A stretch of 64,000 bases of DNA from Verticillium longisporum (lineage: Eukaryota; Ascomycota; Sordariomycetes; Glomerellales; Plectosphaerellaceae). The stretch's first letter is position 1. Every line of letters starts with the position of its first letter. The stretch spans positions 3,534,001 to 3,598,000 of the forward strand of contig JAETXT010000009.1 in NCBI GenBank assembly GCA_019188255.1, given 5' to 3'. Shown here piece by piece: positions 45,756 to 57,400 of this stretch. The notes under the pieces were generated by a model. The model had not been told where the DNA came from. It did no database searches and saw only the letters and a list, made by a program, of their open reading frames with translations. A program made the position numbers and the translations under genes.

Positions 45756-48534
45756 CTATGGACGAGCAAGTCCTTGTTTCGCCTGTCACCATGTTAGCGA
45801 CACGTATTAGACATGCAGCAGGGGATTGCTGACCTTCATCTGCTCGATTCGCGCCTTGAGCTGGCTCGTCACCTCGGCCGCCCGCTTCCAGCTTTCAACA
45901 CCGTTAGTGCCGGCGCCTGAGCCCGACGCGGCTGAATGATGGGATGAGCCGCCATAATCCTCCACTGGCGGGGTGGCTGCCGCGCTCCGGAAGCCCCTCG
46001 CTGGGCTGCCGCGACCTGACGACACGCCGGTTGGCCCTTGTCTGAATTCGGGGCTGAGCTTCGACCTAGGATAGCTTGACTCGCCGTTCTCCTTCTCTTC
46101 AGACATGGTGCTCGTGAAGCTCATGCGACTGCGACTTGTAGGACGCCCGTAGTCGCGGTAGATGCCTGCATCGTCATGCGTCGGAGACGCAACGCCGGGG
46201 CTCGTGACGCTCGCCCGGGAACCGAGACTGTCGGCGTTGTTGAGAGCTCTCTTTAACCTGTCAAGTTCGCGTCGCAGTCGCTCGTTGACTTGCTCGGTCG
46301 CTTCGGCATCGCTCCGTGCCCGAACAAGCTGCGTCTCCTTGGCTTTGATGCTGAGCACATCCCGTGTGTGGTCCTCAATCAGACCGGCATTTTGGTTCTT
46401 GAGTTCTTGAATCTCCGACATGAATTTGCTCCGCTCGTGTCGCATATCATCCACTTGACGCGTCAGTCTCTCATTCGAGGGACGGAGCTCCTCAAGCTCT
46501 GCCCGCTCAAGCGCTGTGAGGCCGCTCGAGGGTGGTGGCGACGACGGGGGCATCTGGATGGGCGCTGCTGAGGGTTTCGACAGTGACCTTCCAGCCAGTC
46601 CTCCGCGGCCGAGGCCAAGCCTGGGTTGCGGTGGTGGTGGTGGTTCGTCGTCTTCGGGCGGCATGATCGGGGCTGCTGCAGGCGCGCGCCGGGGCGAGGC
46701 AGCGCTAGGGGCCCCAATGCGCTTCTGAGGTCCCTTGAGGCCGCCCAGGGCGGACGGCTTCGGCATGCCGAGCTTGCTTCCCCCTGGTGTGGGGCGGGAC
46801 GACGTTTGGGGGGCCAGAGGGGCAGACTCTGCCGCAGTTGCCGCCGGCATGACGGGCTTCTTCACACCGGCCGGCGCCTTCTTGACCATTTTCTTCGGAC
46901 CAGCAGCCGGGGGTGGCCTTGCAGCTGGGGGAGGCGGCTTTGGCTTATCCTTGGCCTTGACCTCGGCAGTCTCGAAGAACTCCTTGATCTTGGTCTTTCG
47001 AATGTCATCGAGGCCCTCGAGAAAGGGGTTCATGGCACGCTCGCCGATAATCTTCATCACCGTTCCCAAAACCTCCGCACCTCCGGAGCGTAGACCTTCG
47101 CTAGACTCGGAAAGGAGCCTTTTGCCAGACTCAACGATAGTACCAATCTCTGGCTTGCTAGGAACGTCGCGTGTGGTTCTCAAGCACCGGATGAGAAATT
47201 TCATGGTTCCCTCCTTGACCTGAGGGTTCTTGTGCGACAGACAGGCCACAATATCCTCCATACACTCCGTCAGGGAAGTGGCAAGGAAAACCTGGTCCAG
47301 AGCGGCGCCGAGCGCATCGGCTATGGCCTGCTTCTTCTCCTTCAGTCTTTCCATGATGGGAAGCATGACGACGGTTCGGTATTTCCCGTAGCTCTTGCGC
47401 AGACCCTTGGCGAGAGCCTCGATGCACTGGGCGGCCTGGGTAACGACAGCTACGTTGGCATCCTTCATCGACTTGGCGAGACCCCGGTTGACTTCGTTGA
47501 AATCGCCATCCTTGATACGCGGCACGTTGACCGCCGCAAACAGTGCCTCGAGGACTTCTTTCCTCTCTTTCCACTTTGACGAAGCAAGTGCTTCAGTAAA
47601 GTTACCCGGTACTTTGCTCAAGACATCTTGTGGTTCAGCCAAGTCAAAAGCGTCAACCTCGGCAGGCTCCTCCTCTTCATCGCCGCCGTAGTCGCCCTCA
47701 CCCTCCTCGCCCGGTGGCGGTGCTCGTGCCATGATTTCTTGCTGCGTTCGGAGATACCGCTCCTGCTTAGGCGCGGGCTCGGCCTTGATCTTTTCAAACT
47801 GTGCCTCCAAATCGGTCTGCTGTGTGGGCTTGAGTTCTCCCCAAAACATGGGCTTCATAGCCTCTCGAAGCCACCTGTAAAATTCGACGGCTAAACTCAT
47901 CGCAGCTGCTCGAACATTCTTGTCGGCATGGCCGAACGCCTTGGGCAGAGCTTTCAGGACGGGCTTGGGGTCGACCGTCTTGCAACCATAGTTGTGATAT
48001 ATAGTGACGAGGGCATTCAATGTGGCGGCGACCACCTTCGGCTGCTTGTTTGCGAGAGCCGGGAGCATGTCTTCGATGACTGGCGCGGCGAAGTCGACCT
48101 CGACGAGGAGTAGCAGAGCCTCAAGTGCCGACTCCTTGGCCGCGGCTCTTGTCGATGGCAGGCCTTTCTCGACGATGGGGCCGATGGTTTGACCGCGTGT
48201 CCTCGTGCCTTGCTCCTTGCCGCCAAACTTGAGAAAGGCGCAGTATGCGGCCAGGCCTTCTTGCTGCGCTGCCACGTTCGAATCGGCGACGGCGCCCTTC
48301 CAGAGGCTCGCATCCTGGAGAAATGGCCTGAAGGCGGCATCGTACTCGTCAGCGGTGGCAGCGAACTGCTTGGCTCCCTCTTCATATGCGCCCTTGCGTA
48401 CTTTCCAGACCTGGCATCGGGCACGCGTTAGCTGGGTCCGCGTCGAGAGGGGCATGCCTGCATTCGAGGCAGCGTACCTTGTGCACCCACTGGTCGGTCA
48501 GTGGCAGCGAGCTCTAGTGGGGCTCGTCACCCAT
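45756..48534 (-). CDS. STU2: XMAP215/Dis1-family microtubule polymerase (Stu2/Alp14)
   Basis: Exon 1 (48534 to about 48478) ends SSLPLTDQWVHK, exon 2 begins VWKVRKGAYEEGAKQF and runs to about 45832, and a last exon (AKQGLARP) ends at 45756, giving the family end RIEQMKAKQGLAR. Two TOG domains are visible: residues about 20-240 (HEAT-like repeats, e.g. FLQDASLWKGAVADSNVAAQ, KVVAATLNALVTIYHNYGCK) and about 300-520 (SSKWKERKEVLEALFAAVN, NAQ-type helices, SHKNPQVKEGTMKFLIRCL). A Pro/Lys/Ala-rich microtubule-binding linker follows, then a coiled coil (about 680-760, ERAELEELRPSNERLTRQVD). Two TOGs plus a dimerising coiled coil is the fungal form that adds tubulin at plus ends. Oddity: codon 7 of the apparent start (M-G-D-E-P-H-stop) is TAG. 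The ATG context is good and the frame after it is conserved, so a base error or an alternative first exon is likely. Confidence 0.9.
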
Positions 48535-50471
48535 GGTGGCTGGCTTTGCGTCAAGCGCTCAGTGTGTGAAGGGTGTGTCTGGGAGGGCTGCTTGCTTCGA
48601 TCCTCGTGCGGGGTTGTGATAATTGTGCGGGCCGGCGTCTGAACCTCCTGGACTGGCAAACTTCTTGATTAGCTTCAGCAAGGAACGAGCCGACTTTTGG
48701 CGGTCCATCCTGTCACACCGCTGGACCTGGAGAAACCCGAGGCTGCGGACAGAGGCGGGAGGCAGGGGAGCACAGCGACGGCGGCGACCAAAACGCTGAA
48801 AACTGGAAACCTACATACCGAATAATCAGAGCATGCAATCAAGGACGACGTCGGGGTCGAGGTCGAGGTCCCTGAGGATTCGGGCAGTAGGTTGGTGGTC
48901 ACAGCAGGGGTCTTGCAGGGTGCCGAGAAGGGTTGTTGCAGGCGGCAAGGAATGTGTGCTGAGAAGTAGCTGTTTCCTCTGGCGCTGCTGGTATGTGGAA
49001 TCGTTGACGGGACGAGGGTCAGAAAGTGCGGCTGGCCGTAGTTGTCTCGGTCGTGTGGTGTGTTTGGAGCTCGTGCTCGACTCCCGATACTGGAGTGTTG
49101 TTTTTGATGCGTCCTGTGTGGGGGGGAACATGTCGTTGGTCGACGGGCGGCATTCAGTCGGGATTGGGACCCCCCCCCAAGCATGCTTGACGCCAACAGC
49201 AGTGGTTCCTGCTTGGGTTGTATTCAGGTGTTGCTTGGTGGGTGCGGGACGCCGTTGCCCCAACGATCGCAGCCCGATAAGGGATAAGATGCGCTGCGAT
49301 AAAGACCCAATGGTCTAGTAACGCCCCGACATTCAATCTGCCATTTCTGTAGCGCGTCTTTTAGCACGAGGGCAAGGTACATGAGCTAATCTCAGTCACT
49401 TTCCTTACCTTATGTAGGTACATAGTACCTTAGGTAGTCACGACCAAAATGCCACCCTTGTTCAGTTTCTGACATCGATCCCTCGACAGGCAAAGGAGGG
49501 GTCGTCTCAAGAGAGATGTCTAGACCACAATGATGTCACCTGTCATCTTGCGCTCGGAGTGTGGAGGTGTTCTTCCCAGGGCAGGGGCGAGGAGCACGGC
49601 GGGCACTAGCCACTGTAAAGCCCCTGAAGGCCGATGCGTGGGGAACGTGTTTTGGGAGGGCTTGAGCGGTGCTGTACCACGTAAGGTACAGGGCCCGGGA
49701 CCTGAGCGGAGGCCGGGGAGGGGAAAGGGGGGGGGGGGGGGGGGGGGGGGAGGGGGGGTCAGTCGCTTGTCGAGCAGCAAGCACACTTTGAGGCTAGTGG
49801 TGGGATGTCCCGTGGGCGGGGACGGGGAATGGGTGAGGTGAGGTGTACCTGAGAGACTAATAAGGTGGTAAAGTAGTAACAGTAGCCAGTCTGTTTGTGC
49901 GCGTCGCATTGAAACTCGACATTTCTTCCCCGTGCTTGTCGTCTCTGCTCCCATCTGGTTCGGAACTTCGGTAACATCTTCACCACCTGTCGCCTTTCTT
50001 CACGCAATTCCGGTGGGCATCTACACGACTTGCTAGAGGTACATATAGCACGACTTGCTGGACGTAGTCCACGATTGGAGGCAGATCTGATCCACAACTG
50101 ATTGAAGTACCTGGCCTTGCTGGACAGTGGACCACCGAACTTCATTTCGTCTCTTCCGTCGTCGTCAGACACCCACTCCGACCGCCTTCCCTCCGAAACA
50201 GCCTCCGTCAAAGAAGGACCCTCCACGTCGTCTGTCCCTGCCAGCATCACCACGGCACATTGTCACCGGCTCTTTGTACGTCTCGACGTTTTCCTCCTGG
50301 CCTACTATCGGACGCCAACCCCACGCCGATCCAGGAGGTCAACACCGCCCCGCGATCGATGCCCAGCTGCGGCAGCTACAAAAGTTCAGAAGCACCACCG
50401 CCAAACTACACAGACAGGTTCTGCACCTGAATTTGCACCTTGCCCGACGAGATACCTTGAACCTACCCACC
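48535..50471. promoter_or_regulatory. Shared divergent spacer of STU2 and PAC1/LIS1, with a 24-G run
   Basis: About 1.9 kb between outward-facing starts of two plus-end microtubule regulators. It contains GTACATAGTACCTTAGGTAG (49417-49436), a C9 run near 49170 and a G24 run at 49727-49750. Open frames crossing the G run are poly-Gly/poly-Pro artefacts. Pyrimidine-rich leader sequence precedes the PAC1 ATG. Confidence 0.5.
49727..49758. repeat. Homopolymer G24, A, G7
   Basis: An uninterrupted run of 24 G (49727-49750), one A, then seven G. Such a run could form a G-quadruplex on the plus strand; its exact length is unreliable given the homopolymer errors seen elsewhere in this window. Confidence 0.9.
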
Positions 50472-52015
50472 ATGAGCCAGATTTTGACCCCTCGGCAAGC
50501 AGAAGAGCTGCACGTCTCGCCCCTCCGAGCGGTCACCGCCCAAGGATCCCCTTTCGCTGACCGGTTCCCAGGCACAAGGCCATCATAGCATATTTGTCGT
50601 CTAGCGGTCTTCCCAGCACGGCCGCGGCCCTCCGACAAGAGCTCAACATCGGCGACACCTTTGACGATGCGACGTCCAAGAAGTATGGGGGCTGCTCGAG
50701 AAAAAATGGACCAGCGTCGTGCGACTACAGAAAAAGGTGCGTGCCAGGGGGTCCCTATCGCGACCCCACCATGCCGTCGTGTGCGCTCTCTTGGAGTTGG
50801 AGCTCGTCTGACCTGGCCTCGCAGATCATGGAACTCGAGACACGCGTCGCTTCCCTGCAGTCCGAAATCGACAATGCCACACCGACATCGCTCTCACGAC
50901 GCAACCAAGACCCCTCAGCCTGGCTGCCCCGCGCCCAGGCACGCCACACTCTTCAGTCGCACCGCGAACCCGTCACATGCGTCGCCTTTCACCCCGTCTT
51001 CTCTTCTCTCGCCTCTGGCTCTGACGACTACACAATTAAAATCTGGGACTGGGAACTCGGCGAGCTGGAACGGACCATCAAGGGCCACACGAACGCCGTG
51101 CTCGATGTCGACTTTGGTGGGCCGCGGGGCGGTACACTGCTTGCCTCATGCTCCAACGACCTGACCATCAAGCTGTGGGACCCCTCGGACGAGTACAAGA
51201 ATATCCGAACACTGCCCGGCCACGACCACAGCGTCAGCTGCGTCCGCTTCATTCCAAGCGGTGCGGCCGGCGCGCCGAGCTCGGGCAACCTGCTCGTGTC
51301 GGCGAGCAGAGACAAGACGTTGAGGATATGGGACGTATCGACAGGGTACTGCCTCAAAACACTGAGGGGCCACGCCGACTGGGTACGTGACGTGTATCCT
51401 TCGCCGGATGGCCGCTTCCTCCTGTCGGTGAGCGACGACCGCATGGGTCGCCTCTGGGACATCAGCGCCGCCACGCCCGAGACGAAGCTCACCCTCGTCG
51501 GCCACGAACACGTCGTCCTCTGCTGCGCGCTGGCTCCGGCAACCGCATACCCGCACCTCGCGCCGCTCGCGGGGCTGAAAAAGGCGCCCCCAGCCTCGAG
51601 CGGGACCGAGTTCATGGCCACCGGCGGCCGCGACAAGACGATCAGGCTCTGGGACGGGCGGGGCAACTGCATCAAGGTCCTCGTAGGCCACGACAACTGG
51701 GTGCGCGATCTCGTTTTCCACCCGGGCGGCAAGTACCTCATCAGCGCGTCCGACGACTACACGCTGCGGTGCTGGGACCTGACGCAGGAGGGCAAGTGCG
51801 TCAGGACGGTCCAGGGCGTGCACGGCCATTTTGTCTCGTGCCTGCGTTGGGCGCCGAGCATCATCCGGGAGGACGCGTCCGCCAACGGGTCGGGCGAGAA
51901 CGGAGCCAACGGCACGCCGAGCAAGAGCGCGGCAGCGCCCGCCACGACGGAACAGATCCGGTGCGTCATCGCCACGGGAAGTGTTGACATGAAGGTGCGC
52001 GTGTTTGCGAATTAG
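50472..52015 (+). CDS. PAC1: LIS1-family nuclear distribution protein (PAC1/NudF), dynein regulator, one-base frameshift
   Basis: Starts [13 protein letters not shown] (ATG 50472), intron, then [20 protein letters not shown] (LisH motif). At G5 run 50687-50691 one G is missing; with six G the reading continues [15 protein letters not shown] to a GTGCGT donor at about 50736. The next exon gives [15 protein letters not shown] (coiled coil) and seven WD40 repeats, e.g. [92 protein letters not shown] and [11 protein letters not shown], ending [13 protein letters not shown]1 binds the dynein motor ring and NudE to drive nuclear migration and spindle positioning in hyphae. The first intron: conserved HK at the junction is obtained if it uses a GC donor (CT|GCACGT..CCCAG|G); a GT donor 4 nt later would drop the Lys. 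Confidence 0.95.
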
Positions 52016-52650
52016 GCGGCGGCGGCGGAGCCTAGGTCGAACGGTGGAAGGAAATTTCGAACCGGGGACAGAAGACAAACTCAAAAAGGCGTCGTCACGG
52101 GAGGCAGAGATGGCGGCCCAAGCATTGAATCTGAACAACAGCACTGGAACGGCTCGCGGGGCTGATGCCATGATGAGAAATGAGATTAGATTTAGGAGCG
52201 GTTGTACATGACGGAATAGATACCCGCATAATGCCGCTGTTGCTTCGTGCTCTTCGCTGCCGCTTTTGTATGTCGAGCCAAAAGCTCATTCTTCAGAGTA
52301 TCTGGAATCCGAGTCTACTGGTTGGCCCACACACATGTGGCCACAAACGAGAACACGAGGAGCGCTATTCTCACAAAGGGAATGCATTGATGAACTATGA
52401 TGTATGCCAAGCTGGCCCGAGGGGAATCTTCCAAACACATGCTACCGGGGTATATCAATCTGTCCGTCCTCCGCTGTCTCCCCAATCACACCAACTTCCG
52501 CCTGGGAAAACGGCTTCACTTCAAGCATGCCGCCTGTGTCCTCCGCACCTGGCCGGTACTCGACGCTCTCGATACGTCTTGCACGTGGTCTCTCCTCGCA
52601 GCCTGCCGCTGCTCGTGGTCGTTGTCGGCTGAACCAGAGCATGTAGGCTC
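52016..52650. other. Spacer between convergent PAC1 and LITAF genes
   Basis: About 630 bp holding both 3' UTRs. No feature is recognised. Confidence 0.45.
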
Positions 52651-53263
52651 CTAGCCGCTGAGGTGAACCTCGGTCCTGCCACTGCGGTGATACGTGGCAA
52701 GGGGAATGCCGCACTAGATGTCCCAAGTTAGTTTGACAATTCTCTCTCAATCTGCATCAGAAGACGGAAAGGGCGAGACGATGACATACCTTGGCGCACT
52801 TATGTGTCGCATCCTTCAGGCTCGTGAAGAAGTACGGGATACAGCCCAGGCACGTCACAAAACAGACCAAGGCACCGAGGGCGTGGGTGAAGCCGCCGGA
52901 TGAGTACTCGACGGCCGTGATGCCGCTGTGGTGGCAGTTGGGACAGTTGATGGGCGCCGGGTGGGGGCCTAGCGAGGGGATGGGTGTGCCCTGGGGGCCG
53001 TGAGGGTGGCCGCCAAAGCCAGGACCCGGGCCAGGGCCGTTCATGTTGTTCATGGGAAAGCTGTCCTGAAGGGGAACGCCGCTGTGAGGAGGAACGGCTC
53101 CCTGGTTGTGAATGCCGTGCCGGTCATTGATGTAGGCGGGTGGCGGTGGAACAGTCGAGTCAACGGGTACGGGCTTTGGCTCGTAGGACATGTTGGCGGC
53201 AGGGTGGGCCTTGTCGAGAGGCTGCTGTGCTTGTTCGTCCTTCTTCTTAGAGAAGAATGGCAT
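52651..53263 (-). CDS. LITAF/PIG7-domain membrane-associated protein
   Basis: Start MPFFSKKKDEQAQQPLDKAH at 53263. The first half is Pro/Gly/His-rich and disordered (PGPGPGFGGHPHGPQGTPIP). The LITAF domain follows: INCPNCHHSGITAVEYSSGG (first CxxC), an in-plane hydrophobic helix (ALGALVCFVTCLGCIPYFFT), then HKCAK, an intron from GTATGT (about 52788) to TCTAG (about 52717), and CGIPLATYHRSGRTEVHLSG, completing the second CxxC (C-A-K-C). The four Cys bind zinc, and the helix inserts into the cytosolic leaflet of endosomal or lysosomal membranes. PPPPAY in the N-terminus is a PY-type motif that could bind Nedd4/Rsp5 ligases, as in animal LITAF. Confidence 0.93.
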
Positions 53264-54478
53264 GCTGGAGAGGAAGTGTGAGACACCTTAGGTTAGGAGG
53301 TAGGTGGGCAAGAAATGTTGACAAGGGATGTAATGGTGGTTGATGAGGAGAGCTGACGATGAAAAGGCAAGCAGTCAACTAGAGAACAAGAATTGGGGTA
53401 GTCTATTGTATTAAAACAACCCACTGAATCAAAGCAGGGACCAAGGGCCAAGGTTAATTTAGGGAAGCCGTGTTGCCTCCCAAACCGCGAATTGCCAAGG
53501 AAGGCCTCCCACGTCCCTGCCTTGCTGCCCTAGTAGCCAGTTGCCAGTCCGCCTCTTGCCTCTGCTTCTGGGGAAACTACAGGGACTCCGAGACCGATCC
53601 CACCGATGTCTGAGTACCCATGTCTGGACTGCCCAGGTGGGCGAGGGAGGCAGTGCCCCATGATTCTGGGGCACTTAAAGGTTTATTGGTGTCTAGGTGC
53701 CGGGCGAGGGATTGAGGATCGTAATCCTTCGGCATCTTACTCTCTTGGCTTTTGCTGTTTCTTTATTCGTCTGCCGGGGCTCACATCAGACCCAGATCAC
53801 AGCGCTCCTGCCGACGCTCTGTAATATTGAGTGACGAGAAAATAATATAAGGCCATTTGACTCTTCGCTCCAACTCTGCCTTGAGTTGCCTCTCATGAGC
53901 CGATCGACGCGATCCCAGACATGGTTGGCGGAATGAAAAAGGAGGCCTTCCAAGCGCCGAGACGGATGAAGTCATCCAAGGGTCCTGGACACGCGGCAGG
54001 GGCCACCTACAAGGTGACGTCGCTCGGAAACTTGTCATTGGTCGGCCATCTCTGGGGCTGTGGCGGTGCCAAGAAGGCGCCACGTTACCCTAGTCGACGT
54101 TGCCACGCCGCTGTGCTTCAGGCAAACCAACTGCACTGCAATCCGACACAATACATGATGGCCGTGAATGTATTCTGTGAACGTCGGTGTCTGTGTTCCT
54201 CAAGGCTGCCATGTTAGGCCTTCCATCATGATCCTATACGAAACGCTGACTGGGGTGAGACGTTTCTCAGAATCTTACCACCCGCAGTCGCTACGATGCC
54301 TTATCACATGCCATCCTGATAACCCAATCGTGACATCCGTGACATCCTCATTCGTAGCTTAGTGTACACGAAATCACGGCATTACGGACATACATTATGG
54401 TACACGGCTGACCACGCAACAAGCCCCTTCCAGATTTGTTTCGAACCGCACAACCCATCGCATCACGCGTCACTCCCA
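53264..54478. other. Spacer of about 1.2 kb
   Basis: LITAF promoter side and SAPS 3' UTR. No gene is seen; AT-richer near 53390-53420 and 53820-53860. Confidence 0.45.
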
Positions 54479-57400
54479 TCACACGCTCGTTGGCTTCTGC
54501 ACCACAACCTCCTCCTCATCCGGATCCTCGATGCTCGTCCGTCGCTTGGCCTCTACTGCCTCCTGCACCCTGTTCTCCCGCGCCGTCATTGGTCCGACAT
54601 CTTCTCCGCTGCCCTCTTCCTTCTCCCTCTTGTCATCATGCAGCTCTGCGCCGGCCGTCTCATCCTTCTCGTCCTTGGTCCCGAATGGCCACAGCCCGTT
54701 GAAAGCAGTCTTGCCCTGACCCTGGCTGCCTCCAGGATGTACGGCCAACGGCTTGAGCAGTACCTTCTCGTTGGGATCCGTGCCGGGCGCTGACTCGACC
54801 TCGGGCATGGCAAAGTCGCCAAACTCCTCGTCATCGTCGTCGCCTTCACGCTCCGAGTCTGAATCCTCCGCCGTTTCGAATCGCTCGTTCTGCTTCCTCC
54901 GCACCATGCCACGCCACCAGGAACCGCGCGCCGAGGCACCCCACGTGTTCGTCACCGCGTTGGCTGTCCGGCCGCCCGAGCGCCCATCATCCTCGTCGTC
55001 GCTGTCGACATCGTCGTCCTCGTCATCGGCAAACGGATTACGGTTCCGATCAGGTTGATCTCTCGACCCGGGCCGGGGACCCTCCCCATCCTCGCCGTCG
55101 TCTCCGTGCCCGTCGCCACCACCGCTGTTTTTCTGGTGCATGGCGAGCCGCGCCGCCAGCTGCAGACGAGCCCGCGAGGGCGGAATGTTCAGAGGAGGCG
55201 GCGGAGGCGGCGGCGGCGGAATCGAAGGAGGGTTCATCGACGTCGATGACGATTGGTTGTTCAGCGGGTCGGTGTAGGCTCGAAACTAACGCGGCTGTGT
55301 CAGTATAAAGAACAGCTCAGATGATGTGCTTGAAGACTGAAAGGAAAACCCATCCACAGGGCGATTCATTGTCGTGGAGCCCACAAAACCCGTACACCCT
55401 ACTCGTACAACAACATAGCCCCAGCCATCCATTTCATTAACCCACTAGCATTACAGGTCCCTGTCCTTGAAAAATGTCCAGGACACCCGTCAACATCCCC
55501 AATGCCCGCAACGCCCCCTGCATGTTGTCCCTCGTCTCTCTCGTTTCGTACTCAAACAGTGCATCGCTCATGTCGTCACATGCCGTGGCTTCACGGTTGC
55601 CATGTTTCAAATAGGCCCCATACTCATCCAGAAGCTGCCTATGGTCGAGCATGGTTTCCTGCACTTTCGCCATGTGTGACTCAACGTCGGGATGTTCCGT
55701 AATCCATGGGTCCCAATCAGGAGGACCAGCACGGCATGCGTACTACGCTTGGCCTTTGGCAGCCTCGTCCTCCGCGTCCAACCCGTCGGACAGGGGATAG
55801 CGGGGCGGTTCTGCCGCCGTGTGATGTGAACTCCAGAAGTCGGAACTCACCTCGTTAGCAACGTCTTCATCGTTATCATCTGCGTCGTCATCGTCTTCGT
55901 CACTGGAGCTCCCGAAGCCTGACATCAAAGTGCCGGCGCTGATAGCGAATGGGCCAATGCCGTTGTTATCCTGCTGTTCGAGGCCACCGTTGAGGCCAGC
56001 TTCGGCCAGGGCATTGGAGCCACTGTTGCTCTGTGAGTTGCTGTTGAAAGACGAACCCAGCCCGGACAGACCAGCCGAGGCAAGCCCGTTGCCGGACACA
56101 CCGGCACGGTTGCCTAGCGCGACTTCGGGCCGCACGCCTCCCAGAATTGCGTTGTCTCGTTCCCTTGTCTCGGCAAGGGCGCCCTCGACATAACTGATCC
56201 AATTCTGATCCATGACACGGTCGAGAACAGTTTCAGACAGCAGCTCGGGCGGATGGCGTTCCGTAAACTTGACCACTTCCTCGGCGATCAGAGTTAGATG
56301 GCCCATGTAGCCCATGCGTGTCTTCATCCTGGCTTGTGACTCGTCGCTGGCCAGCTGGCCGTTGATGATGGCAGTAGTAATGTCGGCGGCCTCAAACAGC
56401 GAGATGGCCAGGGTTGGGTTGTAGCCCCGGTCCATGGGACCATTGAAAACCTGTTGCACAATATCATAGACAACGTTGTGCAAGAAATTGTTCCAGGGAT
56501 AGCCAAAGAAGAAGGACTGCGTCTCGTCAGCTATGGGCCGCTGCCGGGGGTCTGGAGCAGAACTTGGTTGAGGCTGACTTACGAGAATGCTGGGGACCAC
56601 ACGATACTCTACGAACTGCCTTTTGAGATAATCGCCAACAACACGGCTCGAGTCTTCCTGTTCCGGTCTCTGGGGGATAGCTGGAGGTTCCGTAGGCGGT
56701 GAAAGCGCTCTCGGGATCGCTTCACCAGTCGTATCCCTCTCGCCGGTCGTCACGTCTTCAACCGCAGAACTGGCAGGCGTAGCGGCATCGAAAACCTTTG
56801 ATGACTCGGTTGCAGGCGGCGGCGGGAGTGGTTTGTCCGTGTCGAGCTTATCGACGGTGGTCAACTCCTCCTTGTCGATCACAGATTTGGCAAACAAAGG
56901 AGCGGGAACATCCGCTGCGTTGCTGACGTGGAGGGGCACGGTTGCTGCCTCAAGGGGTGCAGGTTCCTTATCCGAGGGCAGCTGTTCTGGCTCGGATACA
57001 GTGGGAGTGTAGGTGACGGACGAGTCAGTTTCGTCACCCTTGGCACTCTGGTCGTCAGAAGAGGCGCTTGAGTTCTTATCCAAGTCAAGCTGTCGTACTT
57101 GTATAGTGGTCTGGTCAAGCATTTCGTCCGCTGCATCGCCAGAGGTATTTTCGTCAGGTCGATTGGCAGCTACCTGCGCAGCTTCCTCAGCCTTCTTATC
57201 ATGCTCCCCAGACTTCAATTTGGGGTCTGGTTCTACCGAAACTGCTGGTGAGGTCTCAGCTGGCGGTGCTGCTGCCTTCGCTTTGGTTGGTGACAGTGGG
57301 GCGACGATGAGGTCGGGGTCCTCAAAGAGAGGTTCTGTGGCCTTGATGTCCGCGACAGGTGGTTTTGGCGAGCTAAGAGGTTCATCAACGAAATCGTCGC

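Noticed and set aside
49520..49954. Proline-rich minus-strand protein (about 144 codons)
   Set aside because: Created by the G24 homopolymer and flanking GC-rich repeats; no real coding signal.
51146..52171. Minus-strand open frame of 341 codons
   Set aside because: Antisense to the WD40 part of PAC1/LIS1.
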